The notes beneath the pieces were generated by a model. It was given only the letters and a program-made list of their open reading frames with translations. It was not told the DNA's origin and made no database searches. Both the position numbers and the translations under genes were made by a program. Positions 1 through 8,213 of a DNA stretch of 64,000 nt are shown here, piece by piece (position 1 is the first letter of the stretch; each line of letters begins with the position of its first letter). The stretch is taken from the NCBI RefSeq assembly GCF_050483325.1, contig NZ_JBCMYF010000018.1, positions 42,978-106,977 of the forward strand. Direction: 5' to 3'. This DNA is from Bacillus_P idriensis_A. GTDB taxonomy: Bacteria; Bacillota; Bacilli; Bacillales; Bacillaceae.

Positions 1-31
1 AAGAAAAGAATTGCGGAACCTTTTTCTCTGT

Positions 32-577
32 TTATGGTCCAACAACTTTAAGCGGATCCACCCAAACCTTTTTTCCGCCAAACTCAACTAATACCCATGT
101 ACATTCAACAGTTATTCCACTCTCAGCGGCTTTGCTGATGGTATCAGCTGAAATTTCATTCGTTACATCCAGCAGATTCTGGATTAAGCGATCAAGTTTT
201 TCATTAAACTTGTTTTGCAGCTTTTCAAGATTTTCATTTTCTTTCAGGAGCTTTTCTTCTGCATTCTCCATTTTTTTCAACAATTTTTCATCATCATTTT
301 CATCCTGAAGCTCTATAGCCAAGCTTGTGATCACTGATTGTACTTGTACGATTCGTTCTTGAGTCTTTTGTTTCTCTTTTACATATCTGCTCTCTAGTTT
401 CTCTGAGTCTTCAACTGCATTTTCTATTAATGAATCTATTTTCCCATTCGCCTCCGCGACCAGCAAATGAACTTCTTCCTCACTTAATCGTTTGTTGCTT
501 TCTGCGAAAGCTGCAGGAACTGCTGAAGAAATGGTCATAAATAAAATAGCCAGTACAAGCGAAACAATCTTTCTCAT
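32..577 (-). CDS. Exported coiled-coil protein, function unknown
   Basis: A 181-residue protein with a clear N-terminal signal peptide (KK/RK start, hydrophobic stretch, A-x-A type cleavage near residue 25, then ESNKR). The mature part from about 30 to 140 is almost entirely charged and helical with Lys/Glu/Leu/Asn heptad-like spacing, so a long coiled coil is likely. The last 40 residues (from TISKAAESG onward) are a small beta-like tail with TWVLVEFGGKKVWVDP. A GGGGGATG ribosome site precedes the ATG. I do not recognise the family. It stands alone, convergent with nothing known in the window. Confidence 0.7.
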   Translation of the reverse strand: MRKIVSLVLAILFMTISSAVPAAFAESNKRLSEEEVHLLVAEANGKIDSLIENAVEDSEKLESRYVKEKQKTQERIVQVQSVITSLAIELQDENDDEKLLKKMENAEEKLLKENENLEKLQNKFNEKLDRLIQNLLDVTNEISADTISKAAESGITVECTWVLVEFGGKKVWVDPLKVVGP

Positions 578-798
578 TTTTCATCCCCCTGTTTTTTTAC
601 TGATTAATCATAATTTTTTAACTTTTCATTGCTATTATATATCAATGCTGACAATATGTAGTAAAAAAGATCGAATTTTGTAAAAAAAGCATGATTAATA
701 TTTCCGCAGGAGGAAAAAGGCTGTTTTTTCAGACATTAGAGGGAACTGAAGTTTCGCCACGAACGGTACCAAATCCATTAGTTGTTCATTTTCACAAT

Positions 799-834
799 AA
801 AAAAGTGATGCAGCATTTGCTGCATCACTTTTTA
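799..834. terminator. Bidirectional hairpin terminator
   Basis: A perfect inverted repeat (AAAAAGTGATGCAGCA, two-base loop, TGCTGCATCACTTTTT) flanked by A and T runs. It overlaps the stop codon of the antiporter gene read on the minus strand and would work in both directions. Confidence 0.85.
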
Positions 835-2301
835 TTCAAAGCTACTTGCGCTCTCAACGCTTTCACCCTGAAATATAGTCTTGATTTTTTCCCGGTTTTT
901 CTTGGAGACAAGAATATATAAGGTATCCCCAGAATAGATGTTTGTATCTCCCCTTGGGGTATGAAGCTTTTCATTTCTTATGACAGCCGTAATTAAAGCA
1001 TCATTCGGCAGCTCAATGTCCTTTAATTCTTTTCCTGAAACACTTGCGCTTTCTCCAACTTCAAGCTCAATCATCTCATTATTGGTTTTCCCGATTGAGA
1101 TTAATTCAAGGGTATGAGGCACTGAATTTTTTTTGCTTTCTGAAAGCTTCAGCATATTGGCAAGAGGTGTAAGCGTCGCCCCTTGAAGCAGAGCTGACGT
1201 GAGAACAACGAAGAAAACGACATTAAAAATCAGCTGGCTGTTTTCAACCCCTGCAAGCATCGGATAAGTAGCCAGAACAATCGGAACCGCTCCCCTGAGT
1301 CCCGCCCAAGAAATAAACAGCTTTTCTTTCACAGAATACTTTGAGACAACCATGCTGATGAATACGCCTATCGGACGGGCCACCAGCATTAAGATCACAG
1401 ACAGCAGCAAACCTTCCCAGATGATGTCTAACAGCTGATTAGGGAATACAAGCAATCCCAGCAAAATAAACATTAAAATCTGCATCATCCATGCAAAACC
1501 TTCATTAAACCGGATAATGGAATGACGGAATGTCAGATCTGAATTTCCGACTATTACAGCCATTACATATACAGCAAGCAGCCCGCTTGCGTGGGCAAAC
1601 GTTGTTAAACCGTAAGTTAAAATCGCAAAGGCAAGTGATAAAACCGGATAAAGTCCCGACGAGTCCAAATTTATTTTGTTAATGGTCCAAACCGCAAGTT
1701 TCCCGAAAAGCAATCCTGCTGCAAGACCAAATCCCATTTCCCAGAAAAACCTTAATATCAGGCCAATAAAACTCGTATCTGGCTGCCCAATCAGATGAAT
1801 GATCGTTACTGTCAGAAATACGGCCATGGGATCATTCGTACCAGATTCAGCCTCCAGAGTAGACGTCAATCTCTTTCTGATGTTCTTGTTCCCAAGAACA
1901 GCAAAAACCGCTGCAGCATCCGTTGACCCAACGATCGCGCCAAATAATAACCCCTCAAGCCAAGTTAAATCGAGAATGAATTTTGCAAATACACCGATAA
2001 TAATCGTCGTAATAAAAACACCGATTGTAGCAAGCATGGATGATGGCACAAGAATTTTTCTAACATCCACCCATTTTGTTTGTAAACCGCCATCAAAAAT
2101 AATAATGATCAGGGCGAGAATACCAAAAAGCTGGGCAAGCTTTGCATTATCAAAATAAATATAATGACTGAGCACCATACCGACAACGATAAAAAATACC
2201 AGGGAAGGCAATCCAAGCCGAGAGGAAAACTTTGCCGTCATAACACCGATTGTAAGAAGAACAGCTAAAATTAGAATGATATTATCCACAGAAAACGACA
2301 A
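832..2301 (-). CDS. Potassium/proton antiporter, CPA1 NhaP2/CvrA type with C-terminal RCK_C domain
   Basis: 489-residue integral membrane protein. Residues 1-385 hold about twelve hydrophobic segments with the CPA ion-exchange signatures S-T-D-A-A-A at 126-131 and E-S-G-T-N-D-P at 152-158. Residues about 405-480 form a soluble TrkA-C (RCK_C) domain, the place where K+/H+ antiporters of this group sense nucleotides or ions. The expected job is electroneutral K+ (or Na+) for H+ exchange at the cell membrane for volume or pH control. The start is TTG, chosen for the GAGGTGATG site just upstream. It is divergent from the B12/STAS pair. No c-di-AMP riboswitch could be seen in the leader. Substrate choice (K+ or Na+) cannot be settled by reading. 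Confidence 0.85.
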   Translation of the reverse strand: MSFSVDNIILILAVLLTIGVMTAKFSSRLGLPSLVFFIVVGMVLSHYIYFDNAKLAQLFGILALIIIIFDGGLQTKWVDVRKILVPSSMLATIGVFITTIIIGVFAKFILDLTWLEGLLFGAIVGSTDAAAVFAVLGNKNIRKRLTSTLEAESGTNDPMAVFLTVTIIHLIGQPDTSFIGLILRFFWEMGFGLAAGLLFGKLAVWTINKINLDSSGLYPVLSLAFAILTYGLTTFAHASGLLAVYVMAVIVGNSDLTFRHSIIRFNEGFAWMMQILMFILLGLLVFPNQLLDIIWEGLLLSVILMLVARPIGVFISMVVSKYSVKEKLFISWAGLRGAVPIVLATYPMLAGVENSQLIFNVVFFVVLTSALLQGATLTPLANMLKLSESKKNSVPHTLELISIGKTNNEMIELEVGESASVSGKELKDIELPNDALITAVIRNEKLHTPRGDTNIYSGDTLYILVSKKNREKIKTIFQGESVESASSFE

Positions 2302-2695
2302 TACAGCATCACCTCATAGTTTGATTTTTGCAGGCTCTTTGCGTAAACATTGTTGATCTCGCAAGACCGTAAAAAAATTGGGTTTTGGATTTTTTACATT
2401 CCTTCCGCATTGTTTCAATGGCTTAGTATTTCTAACAGAAAACTTGGTGCGGGAGGTATATCTAAACAATCAATGCGAAAACAGCCTGTTTGTAAAACGT
2501 TTTGAAGAGTTTTAATAGGGGAATAAGTCTATTTTATCGCAACATTCAGCCTAACGTCTAGAAATTGGCCTTGGGAAAAAGATTTTCTGATTTTAATCTA
2601 TGGGTGTTTCTTCCTCCAATATAATGGTCTACTTATGTTAAAATAATTGTTATGAAATAATGATACTTCAGCTAATAGATTCAGAGGTGACTTAT
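2302..2695. other. Divergent intergenic region, antiporter / B12-STAS pair
   Basis: 394 bases with no credible coding sequence. It must hold promoters for both flanking units. A TATAAT box lies near 2618-2623. Positions 2464-2487 match the end motif of a dispersed repeat found elsewhere in the window (see repeats at 45631 and 45875). No riboswitch fold was recognised. Confidence 0.5.
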
Positions 2696-3355
2696 ATGGA
2701 AAAAGACTCGGCAGCTTTTACACGATTGCTTTTAAATGGCAATCAAAACCGGGCATGGCAGATGGTTGAAGCAAGGCATGCAGATGGTGCAGAACCTATT
2801 ACAATCTTTCAAGAGCTGCTGACACCGGCTATGGCACATATAGGGATACTCTGGGAAGAGGATCAAATATCAGTTGCCGATGAGCACTTAGCGACGACAA
2901 CTTGTGATTTTGTCCTCTCCAGATACCAGCAGCACATTCTGACAGAACCGAAGCAAACGGAATCCAACAAGAAAGCCATGTTTTTATGCATAGAGGATGA
3001 ACTTCATCACCTTGGTCTTAAGATGGTTTCTATTTTGTTTGAACTAAACGGATATAAAACAAAGCTTTTTGGAGCAAATCTCCCATTGGAATATGCCCTG
3101 AAAACAGCAGCTGACTGGCAGCCGGACGTAATCGGCCTTTCTTTTTCCCTGCGAAAGCACGCAAACCGCCTGAATCACTACATTCAGGAGCTTGAACAGT
3201 TAGAACACTCTCCTGTTGTTATCGTTGGAGGAAGGCTAGTCTCAACTATAAATAAAGCTGAATACTGTTCTGATAAGACGCGGCTATTTCATGCATTGAC
3301 TGATCTCTATGAATGGCTGAGCAGTTTAGATAAAAAGGAAAATTCCCATGTTTGA
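2696..3355 (+). CDS. Cobalamin-binding protein, CarH-like photosensor module without DNA-binding domain
   Basis: 219 residues from the ATG preceded by AGAGGTGA. Residues about 5-80 are a helical B12-binding cap with W53-x9-E63-H64, the Trp-x9-Glu-His signature of adenosylcobalamin photoreceptors of the CarH/LitR group. Residues about 92-215 are a Rossmann-type B12 fold with E-L-H-H-L-G at 102-107, a conservative variant of D-x-H-x-x-G in which H104 would be the lower axial ligand, then L-S149 and G178-G179 that line the nucleotide tail. The MerR DNA-binding domain of CarH is absent. The gene overlaps the next gene, an RsbR-like STAS protein, by 8 bases (stop within ATGTTTGA), so the two are translationally coupled. 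Inferred role: a B12-based light or cobalamin sensor that signals by protein contact. Plain B12 storage or methyl-transfer carriage is the alternative. Confidence 0.8.
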   Translation: MEKDSAAFTRLLLNGNQNRAWQMVEARHADGAEPITIFQELLTPAMAHIGILWEEDQISVADEHLATTTCDFVLSRYQQHILTEPKQTESNKKAMFLCIEDELHHLGLKMVSILFELNGYKTKLFGANLPLEYALKTAADWQPDVIGLSFSLRKHANRLNHYIQELEQLEHSPVVIVGGRLVSTINKAEYCSDKTRLFHALTDLYEWLSSLDKKENSHV

Positions 3356-4091
3356 CGGCAGAATGCTTCCTCTTCCTTTTTTTAAATTAAGTCACAGCTT
3401 CCGTATAGAGGAACAATCTCATGCAGCATTAAAATTGTTCCAGGAAACAGAAAGCTTTATTGACTTAATTGACGAAGACAGCAGAACTAAAGCAGAAAAA
3501 GTTCTAAAATCAGATAAACAAGAAACAGAGCTGGTTTTAAAAACACACAGCTCTCCTCTCGCCTTATTTAAAGTAAACATCAGCAGGGATGATGATTTCA
3601 TTTATCTTCTGTTAACAGAGCAAAACTCACGCATGGAAGCTCTCGTCCATCAAGTAGAGCTTCACCGCAGAAGACTGGCAGAAACAGATCTTCAGCTCCT
3701 TGCAAAAAAAGAAGAAGCCGAAGATGCATACAATCGAATTGTTGAACTTTCCAGCCCGTTTATCATGCTGACCAAAAAAGCCGTGCTCATTCCGCTGTTC
3801 GGATCGCTGACAAAAGATCTGATTTCTATAAATACAGTCCGATTGTTAAACCTTCTGGCGGATTCAGGAGCCGAACAGGTTTTTATTGATTTTCATGGTG
3901 TAGGCGAGATCACTGAAGCTGGAATACATGACCTTTCAAATCTCGTTCAGGAATTCAGCCTGATGGGCGCAGCTGCATTTTTTGCAAGTTTGACGCCCGC
4001 ACAGGCAAAAGAAGTATACAAAATTCATTCGAACATTGATGTCACCTATGTTCAGAATTTGAATACCGCCCTTGAAACCTATCTTTTATGA
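3348..4091 (+). CDS. RsbR-like STAS domain protein (stressosome-type partner of the B12 sensor)
   Basis: 247 residues. Residues 1-95 look like a divergent PAS-type sensor fold, 95-130 is a charged coiled-coil linker, and 134-245 is a STAS domain closely patterned on RsbR (I-P-L-F-G, then V-F-I-D-F-H-G-V). RsbR proteins build the stressosome that captures kinase RsbT and releases it under stress. Aligned from memory with RsbRA, the two phosphoacceptor threonines (T171, T205) fall on K156 and E190, so phospho-control by RsbT would be altered. Ribosome site AAAGGAAAA lies inside the preceding gene. A strong terminator overlaps the stop codon, closing a two-gene operon. Confidence 0.78.
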   Translation: MFDGRMLPLPFFKLSHSFRIEEQSHAALKLFQETESFIDLIDEDSRTKAEKVLKSDKQETELVLKTHSSPLALFKVNISRDDDFIYLLLTEQNSRMEALVHQVELHRRRLAETDLQLLAKKEEAEDAYNRIVELSSPFIMLTKKAVLIPLFGSLTKDLISINTVRLLNLLADSGAEQVFIDFHGVGEITEAGIHDLSNLVQEFSLMGAAAFFASLTPAQAKEVYKIHSNIDVTYVQNLNTALETYLL

Positions 4092-4104
4092 TAGGTTTTT
4101 CTTT
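4075..4104 (+). terminator. Intrinsic terminator of the B12-STAS operon
   Basis: AAACCTATC, six-base loop, GATAGGTTT followed by a T-rich tract; the left arm lies in the last codons of the STAS gene. Confidence 0.85.
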
Positions 4105-4175
4105 TTCACGAATTTGACTAAAGTACTCTCCGCTAGACCGAGGCATTGTTAGGGAAAAGTAGCTCTTGAATCGTT

Positions 4176-4239
4176 CCCTCCTAAACCGAATTTCGATCTG
4201 ACCACGAATCTTACCCTCCGAAACCGGATTTCGATCTGA
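4176..4239. repeat. Two direct copies of a 26-bp sequence
   Basis: CCCTCCTAAACCGAATTTCG at 4176 continues with ATCTGA; the same unit recurs at 4214 with two base changes, 38 bases later. No coding frame or hairpin explains it. A weaker third match may lie near 4125. It sits between the STAS operon terminator and the DUF1992 gene. Confidence 0.5.
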
Positions 4240-4362
4240 GAGGGTACGCAAGTCCACAAATCGAACGGCGTTAACAAAATAACGGTATTAGAGGTTAGTA
4301 AAGGCAGGACTTTCCAGATCCATCAAGAAGTTATCCTTATCAGATTTACGGGAGGGATTTTC

Positions 4363-4734
4363 TTGAAAAAGAGGAATGATGACTTATCAAACAGAGATTT
4401 AATCGGCTCTATCTATAAGGATTTTGAAAAAAAAGGCGGTGCTGAAAAATTGCCGGGCATGGGCAAGCCTTTTCCAAAAGGTGCTCTGGAAGGAGATATT
4501 TTCACAAAAATCGTCAAAAACGCAAACTACCTGCCTGCATGGGTTAAATTGCAGAAAGAGATTAAGCAGCGCATAGAAAACTTGATGAAGCTGAGTGATG
4601 ATGAAAAACGGACAGCAGAAGCAGAATTGATTAATAAAGAGATTATGAAATACAACCGCTCTTGTCCCGCCGCCCTGCAAAAAAACTTAATTTCTCTTAG
4701 TGAGCTTGAAAAACATTATAAACTTTGGGAATAA
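4363..4734 (+). CDS. DUF1992 (DnaJ homologue subfamily C member 28-type) protein
   Basis: 123-residue soluble protein. The N-terminal third has D-L-I-G-S-I-Y-K-D-F-E and G-M-G-K-P-F-P, the DUF1992 signature also found in the mitochondrial DNAJC28 protein; no J-domain is present, as usual for bacterial members. The rest is a charged helical tail ending E-L-E-K-H-Y-K-L-W. The start is TTG with GGGAGGGA five bases upstream. The cellular role of the family is unknown. It is a single gene with its own spacing on both sides. Confidence 0.75.
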   Translation: MKKRNDDLSNRDLIGSIYKDFEKKGGAEKLPGMGKPFPKGALEGDIFTKIVKNANYLPAWVKLQKEIKQRIENLMKLSDDEKRTAEAELINKEIMKYNRSCPAALQKNLISLSELEKHYKLWE

Positions 4735-4804
4735 CAAATAAAGATAAACCTATGTCCATTCAAAAAATAGAGTTCACTGATGAAACCGGGAAATGATGCT
4801 TTCA

Positions 4805-4813
4805 TGCTATAAT
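4805..4813 (+). promoter_or_regulatory. Extended -10 promoter for the AI-2E family gene
   Basis: TGCTATAAT is a textbook extended -10 element without an obvious -35. Transcription would begin near 4820, so the ATG at 4812 cannot be the translation start of the downstream gene. Confidence 0.5.
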
Positions 4814-4919
4814 GAAAACAATTTTGTTTCACCTTTTCTCCTTATGGGAAAAGCTACATATGGCAAATCTCCGCAAACTCATGGAATTGAGAAATACATC
4901 AAAAGGTGGTGCATATCAT

Positions 4920-6044
4920 TTGCCGAAAGACAAACTTTTTAAAATTGGATATGGAATCATTATTTTTTTAACGATTATTCTGCTGTCAACTAAAGTAGAT
5001 TTCATTTTCAGACCGCTTGAAATCATATTCACGACCCTGTTTTTTCCCTTTTTGGTTTCAGGGATCATCTTTTATTTACTTCGCCCAATCGTACGGTTTT
5101 TAGGCAGAAAAGGTGTTCCGAATACCATTTCGATCATCATTATTTATTTGCTGGTCATTGGACTTGGAACCTTGCTTGTATTCTTGATCGGGCCGGTTAT
5201 TCAAAAACAATTTCAAGAACTGATCAAAAACTTTCCTCAGATTGTGCAAACCCTTCAGGATAATCTTCTCGCTCTAAGAGAAAATAAATGGTTCGCCAGG
5301 TTTGAACAGAATGATATTCTGACATTTGAAAAGATGACAGCCTCTGTAACAGACTATTTCCAGTCGAATGTCAGCAACATAGGCAGCCGTGTTTCTAATT
5401 TCATTGGAATTCTGACAAGCATTGCAACTATCTTTGTAACCGTGCCGTTTATTGTTTTTTATTTGCTGAAAGACGGTGAATATGCGCCAAAGCAGGTTTT
5501 GCGCTTTTTGCCCTATACAAAAGCAAACGAAGCCAAGCTTATTTTAAAAGATATGGATCATGCACTAAGCTCCTACATTCAAGGACAGGCACTTGTGAGC
5601 CTTGTGGTTGGCGTGATGATGTACATAGGCTATTTAATCATCGGGCTTGATTATTCCATCCTTCTTGCCATGTTTGCGATGCTGACAAACGTCATCCCAT
5701 TCCTTGGGCCGTTTATCGCAGTAATCCCTGCGGTCATTGTTGGCTTCCTGGATTCACCTTTTATGGTCATACAAGTGCTCATCGTTGTAATTGTCGTTCA
5801 GCAAATCGACGGAAATGTTTCCTCGCCGCTGATCATGGGCAAGAGACTTGATATTCACCCATTGACCATCATCCTGCTGCTGATTGTGGCTGGAAGCATG
5901 GGAGGATTGCTTGGAATGCTTCTTGCCGTTCCGACCTATGCTATATTGAAGGTCATTTGCAGCCACTCTTACAGACTTTACCTTCTCCGGAAAGAACGGC
6001 TTGATCCAATCCGGAACACGAATATTGACATTGAAACGGAGTAA
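4920..6044 (+). CDS. AI-2E (PerM) family transporter
   Basis: 374 residues from a TTG start preceded by AAAAGGTGG at 4901-4909; the longer frame from 4812 begins inside the promoter, and ATG 4860 has only a weak site. The protein has two hydrophobic segments at the N-terminus, a long extracytoplasmic-type helical region in the middle (FQELIKNFPQIVQTLQ onward), and about five C-terminal segments with D-G-N-V-S-S-P-L-I-M-G-K, the conserved AI-2E/PerM signature. Members export small molecules or ions; in Bacillaceae some act as Na+/H+ exchangers. The substrate is not deducible. It is separated from the next gene by about 60 bases and may be co-transcribed with the CDF transporter. Confidence 0.82.
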   Translation: MPKDKLFKIGYGIIIFLTIILLSTKVDFIFRPLEIIFTTLFFPFLVSGIIFYLLRPIVRFLGRKGVPNTISIIIIYLLVIGLGTLLVFLIGPVIQKQFQELIKNFPQIVQTLQDNLLALRENKWFARFEQNDILTFEKMTASVTDYFQSNVSNIGSRVSNFIGILTSIATIFVTVPFIVFYLLKDGEYAPKQVLRFLPYTKANEAKLILKDMDHALSSYIQGQALVSLVVGVMMYIGYLIIGLDYSILLAMFAMLTNVIPFLGPFIAVIPAVIVGFLDSPFMVIQVLIVVIVVQQIDGNVSSPLIMGKRLDIHPLTIILLLIVAGSMGGLLGMLLAVPTYAILKVICSHSYRLYLLRKERLDPIRNTNIDIETE

Positions 6045-6105
6045 TTTCTGTCAGTTTGAAGGATAGTAACTATAGAAAAATAATCATGATTTGGCAGGTG
6101 GTCAT

Positions 6106-7074
6106 ATGACGTTTTTTCAGCTACTTAAAAAAGGGAATAAATCATCAGGCATTGCAGCTCTCGGAAATACTGCGCTAACTATTATTAAAGGAATTGCTGC
6201 TTTTATAAGCGGCAATGGAACGATGTTCGCCACTACTTTGCATTCAGCTGCCGATGCCATCAACCAGGGTTTTGTGTTTGTCGGAAGCGCTCTTGCTGAA
6301 AAAGCTCCGACAAAACGTTTTCCGACAGGTTTCGGACGGGTCGTAAATCTCTTCGTCCTGATAGCGGTAATTGTGATTTCCATCATGGCATATGAAACAC
6401 TCCATAAAGGCTGGGAACTGATTCAACACCCTAAGGCAACAACAAATATCCTGTTAAATGCAAGCATTCTTGTCATCGCCGTTATTATTGATGGTCTCAT
6501 TCTAATAAAAGCAATGAAAGAAATTGCCCATGAGACCAGAACGGAAGCAAAAGGATTTGCCCTTGCAGCTAATGCGTTCAAAAATGTAAGCCTTGCTTCT
6601 CCGCCGACAAGACTTGTTTTCTACGAAGACATCATTGCTACATTTGGTGCACTATTAGCCCTTGTATCTATCGTAGTGTCTTATTTCACCGGCTTGTATG
6701 TTTTAGATGGTGTAGGCACTATGCTGATTGGAGTACTGCTGATAGGCATAGCCGTTAAAATCGGATATGAAAATACAATTGGATTAATCGGAGTTGCTGC
6801 CCCTAAAGATGTCGAAGACCGGATTGCAGAAATGATTCTCGCTGACCCTGATGTAGAGGACATTAAAAATCTCCGTATTCTTCAGGAAGGCCGCAAATAT
6901 CATGTTGAAAGCTATCTGGAACTAAAACCCGGGTTATCACTTGCCGTAGCAGATGATATAAAAATACGGGTGAGAGATCACTTATATACCGATCCTGATA
7001 TTGCCGATGTCACCCTTGGCATCTTCGAGTCAGACGGAGTTAATACATGGGGATTGAATGAAACAACTGAATAA
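6106..7074 (+). CDS. Cation diffusion facilitator (CDF) family metal transporter
   Basis: 322 residues from the ATG that follows GGCAGGTGGT; the upstream in-frame TTG at 6091 lies inside that ribosome site. Six hydrophobic segments fill residues 15-220. Segment II carries H46-S-A-A-D50, half of the usual metal site, and the fifth has Y-E-D-I-I-A, as in the ZnT9-like branch rather than the classic H-x-x-x-D. The C-terminal 80 residues form the cytoplasmic dimer domain (DVEDRIAEMILADPDVEDI onward). Members export Zn2+, Mn2+, Co2+ or Fe2+ in exchange for protons. The metal cannot be assigned. A strong terminator follows the stop. Confidence 0.85.
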   Translation: MTFFQLLKKGNKSSGIAALGNTALTIIKGIAAFISGNGTMFATTLHSAADAINQGFVFVGSALAEKAPTKRFPTGFGRVVNLFVLIAVIVISIMAYETLHKGWELIQHPKATTNILLNASILVIAVIIDGLILIKAMKEIAHETRTEAKGFALAANAFKNVSLASPPTRLVFYEDIIATFGALLALVSIVVSYFTGLYVLDGVGTMLIGVLLIGIAVKIGYENTIGLIGVAAPKDVEDRIAEMILADPDVEDIKNLRILQEGRKYHVESYLELKPGLSLAVADDIKIRVRDHLYTDPDIADVTLGIFESDGVNTWGLNETTE

Positions 7075-7079
7075 AAACT

Positions 7080-7118
7080 TAGAGAAAAGGACCATTTAAA
7101 AGTGGTCCTTTTCTCATT
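7080..7118 (+). terminator. Intrinsic terminator after CDF gene
   Basis: GAGAAAAGGACCA, eight-base loop, TGGTCCTTTTCTC: a 13-bp perfect stem whose right arm supplies the T run. Confidence 0.85.
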
Positions 7119-7277
7119 GTATTATATGTGTTTCAAATTGGATGATAAAGGGAAAAGTTTAAATGTTTTCCAACTACTTTCGGGAGGTAATGGGGAAAAA
7201 TTGAAACTTTATTAAGTTTTATTCGTTTAAGAAAGTGTACACCTTGAATCACCAAATTGGAGAGGAGTTCGTTTATT

Positions 7278-8138
7278 TTGAAAAAAACAGGATGGATTGT
7301 CAGTTTATTGTTTGCATTGCTTTTAGCTGGATGCGGTCAAAATACCGCTGCTACTGAAGAAAAAGATAACAAAGAAACGGAAACGGAAGCTGAAAGCAAA
7401 GAAACAAGTGAAACAGACAAGAAAACAACATCTAAGGAAGTATTGGCAGCAGCCAGTGAAAAATCAGCTGAGCTTAAAAACTTTGCCATGGACGGCACAC
7501 TGAATATGGTCATGAAATCCGGGGAAGAAACGATGGAAACCAATGCTGATATGCAGACAAAAACAAATGTAGATCCGCTCGTCATGCAGCAGACGATGAA
7601 AATGGAAGCTGAAGGCCAGACAAATACCATTGATATGTATATGGATGAGGAATTCATTTACATAAAAGATCTGCAGTCAGGCGGATGGGTGAAAATGAAA
7701 CAGGCTGGACCAGGCATGGGCGAAATGATGAATCAGCAAAAAACGATGACTCCAGCTGAACAAATCAAACAGCTGGAGCAAATGGCAGATGAAATCAACA
7801 TGGAAGAAACTGATAGTGAATATATCTTAAATATTAAAGGCAATGGTGAAAAATTGATGAGCCTTACAGGTAATATGATGGGCTCTGATCCTGCCATGCA
7901 GGCAGCATTGGAACAAATGGACATTGAACAAATTGATTATACGTACACGCTGGACAAAGAAACCTATTTTCCAAAATCATTAAAGATGGACATAAAAATG
8001 TTTATAACTGAACAGGAGCAGAAGATCGAAATGCAGCAAACCATCACTTCTCAATTCTCAGAAATGAATGAACTTGAGAACTTATCTATTCCTGAAGAAG
8101 TAATAAATGAAGCAGTTGAGGTTGACCCAGCTGCATAG
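7278..8138 (+). CDS. DUF6612-type lipoprotein
   Basis: 286 residues from a TTG start with GGAGAGGAG ten bases upstream. Signal segment with lipobox L-L-L-A-G-C near residue 20, then an acidic Glu/Thr/Lys-rich linker to about residue 60. The remainder resembles LppX/LolA-like lipoproteins of the DUF6612 group: a beta-rich scaffold (DLQSGGWVKMKQ, IDYTYTLDKETYFPKSLKMDI). Such proteins are anchored to the outer face of the membrane and are thought to bind a hydrophobic ligand; no exact function is known. It is methionine- and glutamine-rich in the middle (GPGMGEMMNQQKTM). Single gene. Confidence 0.75.
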   Translation: MKKTGWIVSLLFALLLAGCGQNTAATEEKDNKETETEAESKETSETDKKTTSKEVLAAASEKSAELKNFAMDGTLNMVMKSGEETMETNADMQTKTNVDPLVMQQTMKMEAEGQTNTIDMYMDEEFIYIKDLQSGGWVKMKQAGPGMGEMMNQQKTMTPAEQIKQLEQMADEINMEETDSEYILNIKGNGEKLMSLTGNMMGSDPAMQAALEQMDIEQIDYTYTLDKETYFPKSLKMDIKMFITEQEQKIEMQQTITSQFSEMNELENLSIPEEVINEAVEVDPAA

Positions 8139-8169
8139 AAAAGCTGAACCGTCCGTTTAGCTCATGCAA
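8137..8169. repeat. Isolated left-flank copy of the hairpin repeat family
   Basis: GAAAAGCTGAACCGTCCGTT and the next twelve bases match the left flank of the array units at 14759-15180 (GAAAAGCGGAAGCGCCCGTT). The hairpin core and right flank are missing. Confidence 0.5.
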
Positions 8170-8175
8170 ACCATA

Positions 8176-8212
8176 AAAACAGGAGATCTTCTTAGTGAAG
8201 ATCTCCTGTTTT
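8176..8212. terminator. Bidirectional terminator between lipoprotein and bstA
   Basis: AAAACAGGAGATCTTC, loop TTAGT, GAAGATCTCCTGTTTT: a perfect 16-bp stem between convergent genes. Confidence 0.9.
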
Positions 8213-8213
8213 C

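Noticed and set aside
832..2158. Overlapping frames on the opposite strand of the antiporter gene
   Set aside because: Shadow frames without ribosome sites or family features; the same holds for similar frames opposite other long genes.
2499..2524. Sigma-B promoter for the B12-STAS pair (GTTTTG, 14 bases, GGGAAT)
   Set aside because: Fits loosely but lies 170 bases upstream of the start and one -35 base is off; too weak to list as a feature.
2302..2640. c-di-AMP (ydaO/yuaA) riboswitch before the K+/H+ antiporter
   Set aside because: None of the conserved ydaO segments could be found on the minus strand.
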